A DNA stretch of 64,000 bases. Origin: RBG-16-57-11 sp964503145. GTDB taxonomy: Bacteria; Chloroflexota; Anaerolineae; Anaerolineales; UBA4823. The notes beneath the pieces are model-generated. The model saw only the letters and a program-made list of their open reading frames with translations. It was not told the origin of the DNA and ran no database searches. The stretch spans positions 62,001-126,000 of the forward strand of contig CAZCYV010000009.1 of the NCBI GenBank assembly GCA_964503145.1. The letters are read 5' to 3'. The first letter of the stretch is position 1. Each line of letters opens with the position of its first letter. This document shows positions 50,526 to 58,877 of the stretch, in pieces. Both the position numbers and the translations under genes were made by a program.

Positions 50526-50876
50526 CTAGATGCCCAGGATTTGCCTCTTCTTTGCTTGAAACTCCTCCTCCGTGATCAAACCCTGATCCTTCAATACAGA
50601 GAGCTTCTGGATCTTAACCAGTTGCTCGTCGAAGTTATCCGCGGCTGGCGCTGCCGGTTCCTGTTGCTGCGCCGCCAGGGCTTGTTGCTGGGCTTGCAGC
50701 TCCGCCAGTTGTTGCTGCTGTTGTAAAGCCTGCTGCTGAGCAGCTGCTTTCTGTTTGCCTGCGCCGCTGACCGCGCTAACCGTGGCAGTTGCTGTGCCGG
50801 CGATCACTGCGGTCCTGGCCGCAGTGCCGATCAGACCAGGACCCCGCCGTACGGATACCGTTGCTCTGCGTCTCAT
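50526..50876 (-). CDS. SHOCT-domain protein with Gln-rich linker
   Basis: The 116-residue product has a short glycine/alanine hydrophobic patch, a Gln/Ala repeat region of about 40 residues, and a C-terminal SHOCT motif (KIQKLSVLKDQGLITEEEF, then KKRQILGI). SHOCT is a short oligomerisation-like helical pair usually found at C-termini. The ATG at 50876 has AAGGAG upstream. Confidence 0.9.
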   Translation of the reverse strand: MRRRATVSVRRGPGLIGTAARTAVIAGTATATVSAVSGAGKQKAAAQQQALQQQQQLAELQAQQQALAAQQQEPAAPAADNFDEQLVKIQKLSVLKDQGLITEEEFQAKKRQILGI

Positions 50877-50959
50877 CGAGTTTCTCTCCTTTTGTTCGAC
50901 CGTTTCGGTCAATGAAATGATTTGAATGGAATGCCTTGAAATTGCTCCTGCCTTCCATA

Positions 50960-51382
50960 TTACTCCACGATGCCTGCAGCTTCCAGCGCGGCTTTTGCGA
51001 CCGCGGCCGGGATTCGAGCATTGTCCACCAGCCTGCCGTTCGCGCGGATGATGGCGTTGCTCAACCGGGCGGCCCAGACGTTCTCGAACACCATGATCGC
51101 AGCAGAACTATTGGATTGCAACATCTCCGAAGCCAGGGAGATATCTTCTTCGTTCAGAAGACCGTCGATCTCGCCCTCCAAGGCCTCGAAAACGGCGGCT
51201 TCGTCATGGGCCAAGTCGCTGAGCTCGAACGTCTTGATCCGACCATCGGCGTCTTTCTTGATGAACACCAGATCGATGATGCGGATTGTCCCATTGTTGA
51301 CCAGTTCCGCCAGCGCGGGGGCAATTTCCCCTTTGAATTGGTTGCCGGGGAATTCGACGACAATGTACTCTATGGGTCCCAT
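50960..51382 (-). CDS. DUF6325-family protein
   Basis: The 140-residue protein starts MGPIEYIVVEFPGNQFKGEI and has a compact alpha/beta N-terminal half (GTIRIIDLVFIKKDADGR) followed by a helical C-terminal half with ALVMFEN-like IMVFENVWAARL. It matches DUF6325, common in actinobacterial and chloroflexal SHOCT/HdeD clusters. AAGGAGG precedes the ATG at 51382. Confidence 0.85.
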   Translation of the reverse strand: MGPIEYIVVEFPGNQFKGEIAPALAELVNNGTIRIIDLVFIKKDADGRIKTFELSDLAHDEAAVFEALEGEIDGLLNEEDISLASEMLQSNSSAAIMVFENVWAARLSNAIIRANGRLVDNARIPAAVAKAALEAAGIVE

Positions 51383-51452
51383 TCTGTTTGCCTCCTTGAA
51401 CATTTTCATGTCTTGCACTTAATCGAATGAACCAGAAACGTAAAACCGCGCT

Positions 51453-52124
51453 TTACGCCATCAACCCGCTGACGCCCTGAAACAAGAACAACAAGCCGAA
51501 AACCAGCGAGACAACCAATACAATTGGACGATTGTTTTGCACCAGCCAGGACGAGATAGCTCCCAAGATGGACTTGGACTGCTCGGGGAGGATGGCGCGG
51601 ATTAGGATTGCCAGTATGAGCAGAGACTGAGCCAGAAGGACGAACAGCACGAACAAGGCGGCACTGGAAGGCTGCCCTAGGGCGGCCTCCTCGATCACTC
51701 CGATGGCGCCCAAGGTAAACACCCAAAACTTAGCACCCAACAACATCAGGATTGCTCCCATCCCAAACGCCTTGAGCGGCGTCAGCGTGTCCAGCATGCT
51801 CATCCACTTAGGGGGCGGAGCGTCCGGGTCCTCCTCGTTGCGCCATTTCTTGTAGGCCGCGATGAGCAAGAGAATGCCCAAGACCAGGAGCAGCGTGGAA
51901 ACCACCGGGCTTTTACCGCTGGCCCCGCTCGAACTTGGTGACAGGATCAAGCCAAAAATGAATCCCTGCAATAGCCGAGTCGTTGTGATGCCGGCCACCA
52001 GTGAAATTGCTTTGGGCAGGCCCTGTGAGGGGCTGCTGAGTAGCAGGATCACCAGCGTGATATGCAACGGCACGAGCATACTGCCGATGATAAAGGGCGT
52101 TAGCGCAACGAAAGTCTCTCCCAT
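51453..52124 (-). CDS. GAP-family (Sap-like) membrane protein
   Basis: The 223-residue product has about six hydrophobic helices, the start LTPFIIGSMLVPLHITLVILLL, and a soluble linker after GILLLIAAYKKW. It fits the GAP (Sap/LysE-like) family, whose founding mycobacterial members aid glycolipid export. Substrate unknown. Start ATG at 52124; a TTG one codon earlier is possible. Confidence 0.85.
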   Translation of the reverse strand: MGETFVALTPFIIGSMLVPLHITLVILLLSSPSQGLPKAISLVAGITTTRLLQGFIFGLILSPSSSGASGKSPVVSTLLLVLGILLLIAAYKKWRNEEDPDAPPPKWMSMLDTLTPLKAFGMGAILMLLGAKFWVFTLGAIGVIEEAALGQPSSAALFVLFVLLAQSLLILAILIRAILPEQSKSILGAISSWLVQNNRPIVLVVSLVFGLLFLFQGVSGLMA

Positions 52125-52139
52125 CAAATCGTCCTATCG

Positions 52140-53771
52140 TTACATGCTTACCGGATACCCGGGCCCGAGCGGGATACCCAGTATGAACCACAAGATGAAA
52201 AGCAAGATCCAGGCAATCGCGATCACCAGTGTGTAAGGCAGCATGAGCGCCACGACCGTGCCCAGGCCGGCTTCCTTCTTGTAGCGCTGCGCCACGGTGA
52301 CCACGAAGGGCAGGTACACCATCAGCGGCGTGATCACGTTGAGGGGCGAGTCGCCGATCCGGTAGGCGGCCAGCACGGTTTGCGGGGCTACGCCCAGGCG
52401 AGTGAAGATCGGGATGAACACCGGTGCGAAGATCGCCCATTTGGGTACTACGCCCGGAATGATAATGTTGAGGAGCATGATCACCACGATCAACCCCACC
52501 AGCAAGGGCAGCGACCCAATATTAGCCCGCTCCAGTGCCTCCGCCATGCTGATCGCCGCCACGGTGGGCATATTGGTGTAGTTGAAGTAGGCGATGAACT
52601 GGCTGATCATCAGCAGCATGAACACCAGCCCCGCTAGCCCGGAAAAGGTCTTGGTGATGGCGTTGATCACGTCATTGGCATTCTTCACCGTCCCCGCGCC
52701 CACCCCGTAGCACACGCCGGACACCAGGAAAAACAGCGTGATGATGAACAGCAGACTGTCCATCAACGGTGAGCCGCCCTCGCCCGGGATCGGCCGGCGC
52801 AGCGGGGCGCCGGCGGGCAAGGTCAGCACAAGGATCAGCACCAGGACGGCCAGAAAGCCGTACAGAGCGTACTTCAAGCCGCGTGATTCTGCCGCGGTCA
52901 ATTCGCCGTCGCTCGAGGTATCTTCCACCTGACCGCCCAGAGCCTTCTCGGGCACATACTTGCCCAGGCGCGGCTCAACCACCCGATCGGTGATCACCGT
53001 AGCCACAATGGCGATGATCAAGGAAGACCCTACGGAGAAGAAGAAATTGGCGGCCATGGTGATCGCCTGGCCGCCGGCTAGGCCGATGGCCTCGTTGGTG
53101 ATCTCGGTCAGCATGCTGTCGATGGGGGTGAAGATGATATTGACTCCAAAGACAGCGCTGACGCCGGCGAAGGCTGCCGCCATCCCGGCCAGCGGGTGGC
53201 GGCGTAAGCTCAGAAAGGCGACTGCGCCCAGTGGTATCAGGATCAAATACCCCGCGTCCGAGGCGACGCTCGACAACACGCCGACAAACACGATGATAAA
53301 GCTGATCAACTTGACCGGCGCCACCTTCACCAGCTTGCGGATCAAAGCCGACATCATCCCGGCGCCCTCGGCCGCGCCAGCGCCCATCATGGCGATGAAG
53401 GTGACGGCGACTACACCAAAGCCCTGGAAGTTCCTGACGAAGGACGAGAACAGGAAGCGGATGCCCTCCACTGTCAGGAGGCTTTGGATCGCCACCGTCC
53501 GTTCGACGATCTCGAATTGCGGATCCTGGTACTCTTCCGCGGACTTGACGCCGGGCGCCGTCGTATCCTCATAATATTCGAGCTCCACGGGTTTCGGCAC
53601 CTCCACGGCGATCTGCTCGGTAACGCTCACGCCCAACAGGTGCATGATGTGCGAAAGCACGATGACGATGATGATCAGGTAGAGAAACATAAGCACTGGA
53701 TGGGGGACTTTGTTGCCCAGTTTCTCGATGACATCCAGCATGGAACCTTTCTTCTCATTAGCAGCGGACAT
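52140..53771 (-). CDS. AbgT-family transporter
   Basis: The 543-residue protein has about 13 hydrophobic segments and AbgT signatures: MGAGAAEGAGMMSALIRK, ASDAGYLILIPLGA and IIPGVVPKWAIFAPVFIPIF. AbgT imports p-aminobenzoyl-glutamate; relatives such as MtrF export sulfonamides. The ATG at 53771 follows GGAGGG. It lies just after (downstream of) the M17 and M20 peptidase genes, which favours import of an acyl-amino-acid or dipeptide that the peptidases then cleave. Confidence 0.93.
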   Translation of the reverse strand: MSAANEKKGSMLDVIEKLGNKVPHPVLMFLYLIIIVIVLSHIMHLLGVSVTEQIAVEVPKPVELEYYEDTTAPGVKSAEEYQDPQFEIVERTVAIQSLLTVEGIRFLFSSFVRNFQGFGVVAVTFIAMMGAGAAEGAGMMSALIRKLVKVAPVKLISFIIVFVGVLSSVASDAGYLILIPLGAVAFLSLRRHPLAGMAAAFAGVSAVFGVNIIFTPIDSMLTEITNEAIGLAGGQAITMAANFFFSVGSSLIIAIVATVITDRVVEPRLGKYVPEKALGGQVEDTSSDGELTAAESRGLKYALYGFLAVLVLILVLTLPAGAPLRRPIPGEGGSPLMDSLLFIITLFFLVSGVCYGVGAGTVKNANDVINAITKTFSGLAGLVFMLLMISQFIAYFNYTNMPTVAAISMAEALERANIGSLPLLVGLIVVIMLLNIIIPGVVPKWAIFAPVFIPIFTRLGVAPQTVLAAYRIGDSPLNVITPLMVYLPFVVTVAQRYKKEAGLGTVVALMLPYTLVIAIAWILLFILWFILGIPLGPGYPVSM

Positions 53772-53809
53772 GGCACCCTCCATTCGATGATAAGCGTTGT
53801 AAAAACCTG

Positions 53810-55270
53810 TCACTCGGTGTAAGTGCGCAGGAACTCGGTGATCAAACGCACCCCCACGCCTGTTGCGCCGATCGTTTCATATGGCTTGGCCGGCCGGTCG
53901 GCCCAGGCCGTGCCGGCGATGTCGATGTGCACGAAGGGATAATCACCCACGAAAGCCGCCAGGAAGGTCCCGGCGGTGATCGAGCCGGCCGGTCGCCCAG
54001 CCAGGTTCTTCAGGTCAGCGATCTCGCTCTTGACCATCTGGTGATATTCGTCCCACATCGGGAAGGGCCACACCCGCTCGCCGCTGACTTCGCCGGCGCG
54101 GCTGAGTTTGTCCAGCAGCGTCTGGTCGGTGCCCATCATGCCGCTGGCGTGTGAACCCAGGGCGATGATGATCGCTCCGGTCAGCGTCGAAAGCTCCACG
54201 ATGGCGTCCGGGTCGTAACGCTGGGCGTAGAACAATGCGTCCGACAGGATGATGCGCCCCTCGGCGTCGGTGTTGAGCACTTCGATGGTCTTGCCACTCA
54301 GCGTTTTCACAATATCCCCAGGACGGTAGGCGTCGCTGCTGGGCATGTTCTCGGCCGCCGAGACCAGCCCGACCACGTGCAGCGGCAGCTTGAGCTCGGC
54401 CAATACCTGCATAGCGCCGAACACCGCCGCCGCGCCGGCCATGTCCGATTTCATGGTCTCCATGGCCTCCGGCGGCTTGAGCGACAAACCGCCGGAGTCG
54501 AAGGTCAGCCCCTTGCCCACCAGGCAGATGGTTGGAACGCCGTCGCCGGCGTCGCCGTATTCCATCACGATAAAACGCGGCTCGTGTTCGGAACCTTTGC
54601 CCACGGCCAGGATGCCGCCAAAGCCTTGCTCGATCAATTGGGGCATATCCAATACGGTTACCTTGAGCCCCACCCGCTGCCCGAGCTTGAGCGCTTCGTC
54701 GCCCAGCGCCGGCGGGTGCATGGCGTATCCCGGTCCGTTGACCAGATCGCGGGCGAAGTTCACGCCGCGGGCGATCTTCTGTCCATTGGCAACACCCAGG
54801 CGTGCCATCTCCTGGGAGATGCGGGCAAACACCGTGGCGTGCTCGACTTTCAAGGTCTGCTCTTCAGATAAACCAGTACGATAACGCCAGAAGCGGTAGT
54901 TGCCAAGCTCGGCTCCTTCAGCAAATGCCTGAGCGATCTTCTCGGGATCGAGGGGCAAATCGCCGTGGACAGCGATCGTAACGGCTTTGATTTGCAGTTT
55001 CTGGGCTTCTTTGATGGCAGTCGCGCTTGCTCGGCGGATAGTCTCTGTGGAGGCTTTATCCCCTTTGCCCAACCCAACCAGCAGAAGGCGGCGAGGAGCT
55101 AATGCGCCGCGCGGGTAGAGCAGCAGTGTCTGGTTGGCCCGGCCGACAAAATCAGTCGGCTCGAGCAGGTTAGCCACTTCAGCCGGTAGGGGAACGTCCT
55201 GGAAGCAGCCCAACACAGCCAGGTCGCTGGCTGCTTGCAGAACGTCGCCGGTTTGTACGTTGATCTCCAT
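53810..55270 (-). CDS. pepA: M17 leucyl aminopeptidase
   Basis: The 486-residue protein has the M17 active-site signature NTDAEGRIILSDAL and metal ligands in VGKGLTFDSGGLSLKP and SDMAGAAAV. It removes N-terminal residues from peptides, acting as a two-metal hexamer in the cytoplasm. It has a strong AAGGAGG site. The M20 peptidase gene upstream and the AbgT transporter downstream make a peptide-uptake unit. Confidence 0.96.
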   Translation of the reverse strand: MEINVQTGDVLQAASDLAVLGCFQDVPLPAEVANLLEPTDFVGRANQTLLLYPRGALAPRRLLLVGLGKGDKASTETIRRASATAIKEAQKLQIKAVTIAVHGDLPLDPEKIAQAFAEGAELGNYRFWRYRTGLSEEQTLKVEHATVFARISQEMARLGVANGQKIARGVNFARDLVNGPGYAMHPPALGDEALKLGQRVGLKVTVLDMPQLIEQGFGGILAVGKGSEHEPRFIVMEYGDAGDGVPTICLVGKGLTFDSGGLSLKPPEAMETMKSDMAGAAAVFGAMQVLAELKLPLHVVGLVSAAENMPSSDAYRPGDIVKTLSGKTIEVLNTDAEGRIILSDALFYAQRYDPDAIVELSTLTGAIIIALGSHASGMMGTDQTLLDKLSRAGEVSGERVWPFPMWDEYHQMVKSEIADLKNLAGRPAGSITAGTFLAAFVGDYPFVHIDIAGTAWADRPAKPYETIGATGVGVRLITEFLRTYTE

Positions 55271-55318
55271 GCACGCCTCCTTAATCTCTCTTTATCTTCT
55301 TGACCTGAACCAAGGATA

Positions 55319-56707
55319 TTAGCGCGGCAATTGCGCCAATTCCTCAAGATAGACGATGGCGGTTTCGATGCCCCGCTGGAACATCTCCAGGCTGTAGTGC
55401 TCGTTGGGCGAGTGCAAGCCGTCGCTATCCAGCCCATAGCCCATCATGACCACCGGGATTTTCAACAAATTTGCAATGTCGGCCACCACGGGAATGCTGC
55501 CGCCGCCGCGGGTGAAGAGCGGCGCGTGGCCCCAGGCTTTTTCATAGGCGCGAGCAGCCGCCTGCATTTCGGGCAGATCGAAGGGGATGAGAGCAGGCAT
55601 GCCTTTGGTCAGCAATCTGACGCTGACTTTCACCGTCTTCGGCGTGATGGATTCGATAAAATTCTTCAGCAGGGCGTAGATTTTGTCCGGCTCCTGATTG
55701 CCAACCAGGCGAGAGCTGAGCTTCGCGCCGGCTTTGTGGGGGATGATCGTCTTAGGGCCTGGCCCGGTCCAGCCGCTCCACATACCGTTGATATCCAGCG
55801 TCGGGCGGGCGGAGATGCGCTCACGGATGGTGTACCTCGCATCGCCCCAGATTGCCGGGACGCCTGTCACCTGTTTGTACTGCTCCTCGCTCAGGTCGGT
55901 TTTGGCAATCATCTCGCGTTCCGCTGGCGTCAGCGGGACGACGTCATCGTAGAAACCCGGTACGGCGATCGTGTGATCGGGGTTGTAGAGCTTGCCCAGG
56001 ATTTCGACCAGCGCCAGGGCGGGATTGTGCGCCGCCCCGCCCCATAGCCCGCTGTGCAGGTCCTCCTTAGGGCCTTCGACTTCGATCTCGATGTAGGTCA
56101 TGCCGCGCAGGCTGTGGGTGATGGCCGGCTCTTCGATGGTGCGCATCGACGAGTCGCTGATCACGCACACGTCGGCCTTGAGCAGGTCCAGATTGGCCTG
56201 GATGACCGGCGTCAGGTTGGGCGAGGAGATCTCTTCTTCGCCTTCCAGCAGGATTTTCACGTTGACCGGCGCGCCTCCCTGGGTTTTCAGGTAAGACTCG
56301 AGGGCTTTGATGTGAATGAAAAGCTGCCCTTTGTCATCCGTGGCGCCGCGGGCATAGACCTTGCCATCCTTGACCACCGGCTCGAAGGGCGGCGTATCCC
56401 AGCCGTCCTCCATCAGCGCCGGCACCACGTCATAATGGCCGTAAACCAGGACGGTCGGCTTATCTGGCCCGGCGCCCAGCCACTCCCCGTAGGCCACCGG
56501 GAGGCCGGCGGTGGGCATGATATTTGTGTTTTCGAGACCTAGGTGGCGCATGTGATCCACCAGCCATTGGGCCATGCGCTGGACATCGCCGGCATGGGCT
56601 GGATCGGCGCTAATGCTGGGGATACGCAACATCTCGAACAGTTCGTGTTGAAATCGCGCGGCCTCGGCGTGGGCATACTGGCGGGGCAAATCGCTGATAT
56701 TTGTCAT
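55319..56707 (-). CDS. M20-family dipeptidase
   Basis: The 462-residue protein has the M20 metal ligands VYGHYDVVPA (His), GATDDKGQ (bridging Asp), LLEGEEEISSP (Glu-Glu) and a C-terminal LHSPNEHY (His). Its length and the lid domain match dipeptidases of the carnosinase-like M20 group rather than AbgA/AbgB. It would split dipeptides imported by the neighbouring AbgT protein. AAAAGGAAATAGG precedes the ATG. Confidence 0.95.
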   Translation of the reverse strand: MTNISDLPRQYAHAEAARFQHELFEMLRIPSISADPAHAGDVQRMAQWLVDHMRHLGLENTNIMPTAGLPVAYGEWLGAGPDKPTVLVYGHYDVVPALMEDGWDTPPFEPVVKDGKVYARGATDDKGQLFIHIKALESYLKTQGGAPVNVKILLEGEEEISSPNLTPVIQANLDLLKADVCVISDSSMRTIEEPAITHSLRGMTYIEIEVEGPKEDLHSGLWGGAAHNPALALVEILGKLYNPDHTIAVPGFYDDVVPLTPAEREMIAKTDLSEEQYKQVTGVPAIWGDARYTIRERISARPTLDINGMWSGWTGPGPKTIIPHKAGAKLSSRLVGNQEPDKIYALLKNFIESITPKTVKVSVRLLTKGMPALIPFDLPEMQAAARAYEKAWGHAPLFTRGGGSIPVVADIANLLKIPVVMMGYGLDSDGLHSPNEHYSLEMFQRGIETAIVYLEELAQLPR

Positions 56708-56768
56708 CCTATTTCCTTTTCTCTATACTTTGCTCGGCTGGCGTCGTTGGGACGCCGCTCAAACCCGG

Positions 56769-58400
56769 CTATAGCTTGTCAGCCGGTATCTCTTTGGCAA
56801 GGTAGTCCGGCAGCCCTCCCGATGGGATGATCGCTAAAAATGCGACGCCCGCCAGGACCAGGAAGGAGATCTTGAGGGCCAACAGACGCGCTTGCACGTT
56901 GATCTCCACCGCAGTGGCTTCTTGCTGGGGGGTTAGGTCGATTTCCTTCAGGAGATCGTCCAGGTCTTCGTTGCTGACGAAGTCGATATTGTCCAGTTCG
57001 AGTTTTTCTTCGACCACCTCCTTGGGCAAGATCGGCGTCTTGTCCAGGCTCTGCAAGATGATCATGCTGAGCAAACTCACCGCCAGCACGCTGGCAAAGG
57101 CGGTGCCCAGGCCTGTGGCCAGGTTGTTGACCGTGCCGCGCAGCGCGCCCACATCGCCAGCCAGCTTCTTGGGCGAGGCCGATACCAGCACATTGAACAC
57201 CAGGGTCAACAACGAGCCTTCCCCAAGCCCGATTACAATCAGGCTGAAGATCACCCACGGGCTTCCCCAGTCGTTCTGGATCGCATAAGCCAATAGCACC
57301 AGACCAACCCCGACAACGGAAAAACCCAGGCGGCCGATGGTACGCGAAGTCAGCCGGTCGAACAGGCGCACGATCATCGCTGTGCCAAAGAAGATCGCCA
57401 GCGAGTAGGGGATGACCGTCACCGAGGTCTCCATGCTGGTGCCTCCCTGGACGATCTGGATATACAATGGGATCAGAAAGTTGATCGCCGGGCCAAGGGC
57501 TGCAATGATGAACAGGCAATAGGTGGCTGCGCGCTCTTGGGGCGTATCCAGCACCTCCGGGGCCAGCAAGGGCGATTTGCCCTGAGCGTAGCGGCGGTGC
57601 GACCAGGCGAAGAAGCCCTGACCAAAGATAACCCCAACCAGGATCATCACCAGCGATGGCGAGACGCCCAAAAAACTGACCGGCGCGTCTGGGGATGCCA
57701 GCAACATTCCCCAGGCTTTGAGGTTGTTGAAGCCCAGGCTGATCAGGGTGATGGCGATAGCCGCCAGCAGCGCGCCAATCCAGTCTATCTTGACGCTGTA
57801 GTCGCGCTCGACGGGCTTGAAGCGAAAGCTCAGTAGGAAGACGATCGCCGCAATGGCGGTAATCAGCCAGAACGAAGGCCGCCAGCCAACCAGGGTGCCG
57901 ATGACACCAACCACCAGGAAAGCCAGGATGCCTGCCGCAGCCTGGGCCGCTCCCAACAGACCCAGAGACTGCGCCTGCTGCGCGCCCTTGTAGTGGTTGG
58001 CGATCAGCACCACCAGCGTGGGCACGATGAGGGCGGCGGCTACACCCGCAAGCGCCTGGGAGAGGTAGATCATAGTGGTGTTGGGGCTTAACGCCATCAG
58101 CGCCATCGACAGGCCATGCGCGGCGACGCCAATTTGAAAGGCCAGGCGAGCTCCGAGCGGCTTGCTCACCTTTGCGCCCAACATGACCAGGCTGGCGACA
58201 GCTAGCGAGTAAACCACCAGCGCGGTTCCCACCGTCGTGGGGGAGGTGTCGAATTCTTCGACGATTTTGCCAATCGATACCGGAATTGCACTGACGTTAA
58301 AACCCATCTGGATTTGCGCCAGTGCAATGATGAGCATGGGCAGCCAGGACGCCCTGACAGCGCTGGAGACGCTGGCTGATCTCTCGGACTTTGTCGTCAT
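56769..58400 (-). CDS. MFS transporter (DHA2/QacA-like)
   Basis: The 543-residue protein has about 14 hydrophobic segments and MFS motifs (GAKVSKPLGARLAF). A roughly 60-residue acidic soluble insertion near the C-terminus (KEVVEEKLELDNIDFVSNED) precedes the last helix and would be extracytoplasmic or cytoplasmic depending on orientation. DHA2 members mostly export drugs. The gene follows the 89-residue unknown protein and the LuxR-type regulator. Confidence 0.9.
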   Translation of the reverse strand: MTTKSERSASVSSAVRASWLPMLIIALAQIQMGFNVSAIPVSIGKIVEEFDTSPTTVGTALVVYSLAVASLVMLGAKVSKPLGARLAFQIGVAAHGLSMALMALSPNTTMIYLSQALAGVAAALIVPTLVVLIANHYKGAQQAQSLGLLGAAQAAAGILAFLVVGVIGTLVGWRPSFWLITAIAAIVFLLSFRFKPVERDYSVKIDWIGALLAAIAITLISLGFNNLKAWGMLLASPDAPVSFLGVSPSLVMILVGVIFGQGFFAWSHRRYAQGKSPLLAPEVLDTPQERAATYCLFIIAALGPAINFLIPLYIQIVQGGTSMETSVTVIPYSLAIFFGTAMIVRLFDRLTSRTIGRLGFSVVGVGLVLLAYAIQNDWGSPWVIFSLIVIGLGEGSLLTLVFNVLVSASPKKLAGDVGALRGTVNNLATGLGTAFASVLAVSLLSMIILQSLDKTPILPKEVVEEKLELDNIDFVSNEDLDDLLKEIDLTPQQEATAVEINVQARLLALKISFLVLAGVAFLAIIPSGGLPDYLAKEIPADKL

Positions 58401-58542
58401 AATGGGTTATTCTCCCTCATCGTCCAGCAATGTGCCGTTGGTCTGTATGGTATGCTGGGCTTGGCCAGCGGGTGAAAGGCAGGCGGTGCATTTAGCGGTC
58501 GCATTGAATTTGGAAGGGTAGAAATCAGCTCTTCCATCATTT

Positions 58543-58812
58543 TTACTCAATGTCTGCTTCTGTTTCAATGCGCTCCACAGTCAAGATCACCCTGCCCAGA
58601 TCGGTCAGCAGGTCGAGCAATTCGGAAAGCGCGGTTTGATCGGCAAGCCAGCCTTGAATCTGCGTCACCAATTGATGATTCCCCCAGGCACCGGTCGAGA
58701 TTTTCAACTCTTCAAGCTGGTCAAGCCACCATGGGTCCAGCTCTCCCACAACCCGTAATTTGTAGTTCCCCGGGCGGTCAAACAGGCGTTTACCTTCGAT
58801 ATCATCCGGCAC
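58543..58812 (-). CDS. Small hypothetical protein
   Basis: The 89-residue product (PDDIEGKRLFDRPGNYKLRVV ... ending EADIE; only its opening residues are shown) has no membrane segment and no family I recognise. Its start codon is GTG with AAGGAG seven bases upstream; an ATG at 58836 has none. It sits between the LuxR regulator and the MFS gene, so co-transcription with either is possible. Confidence 0.7.
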   Translation of the reverse strand: MPDDIEGKRLFDRPGNYKLRVVGELDPWWLDQLEELKISTGAWGNHQLVTQIQGWLADQTALSELLDLLTDLGRVILTVERIETEADIE

Positions 58813-58877
58813 AGATGTCTCCTTGTACGCGCGCAAGCATACCGGATTGCACCCGGCCAGTCATGTAATATAATGTT

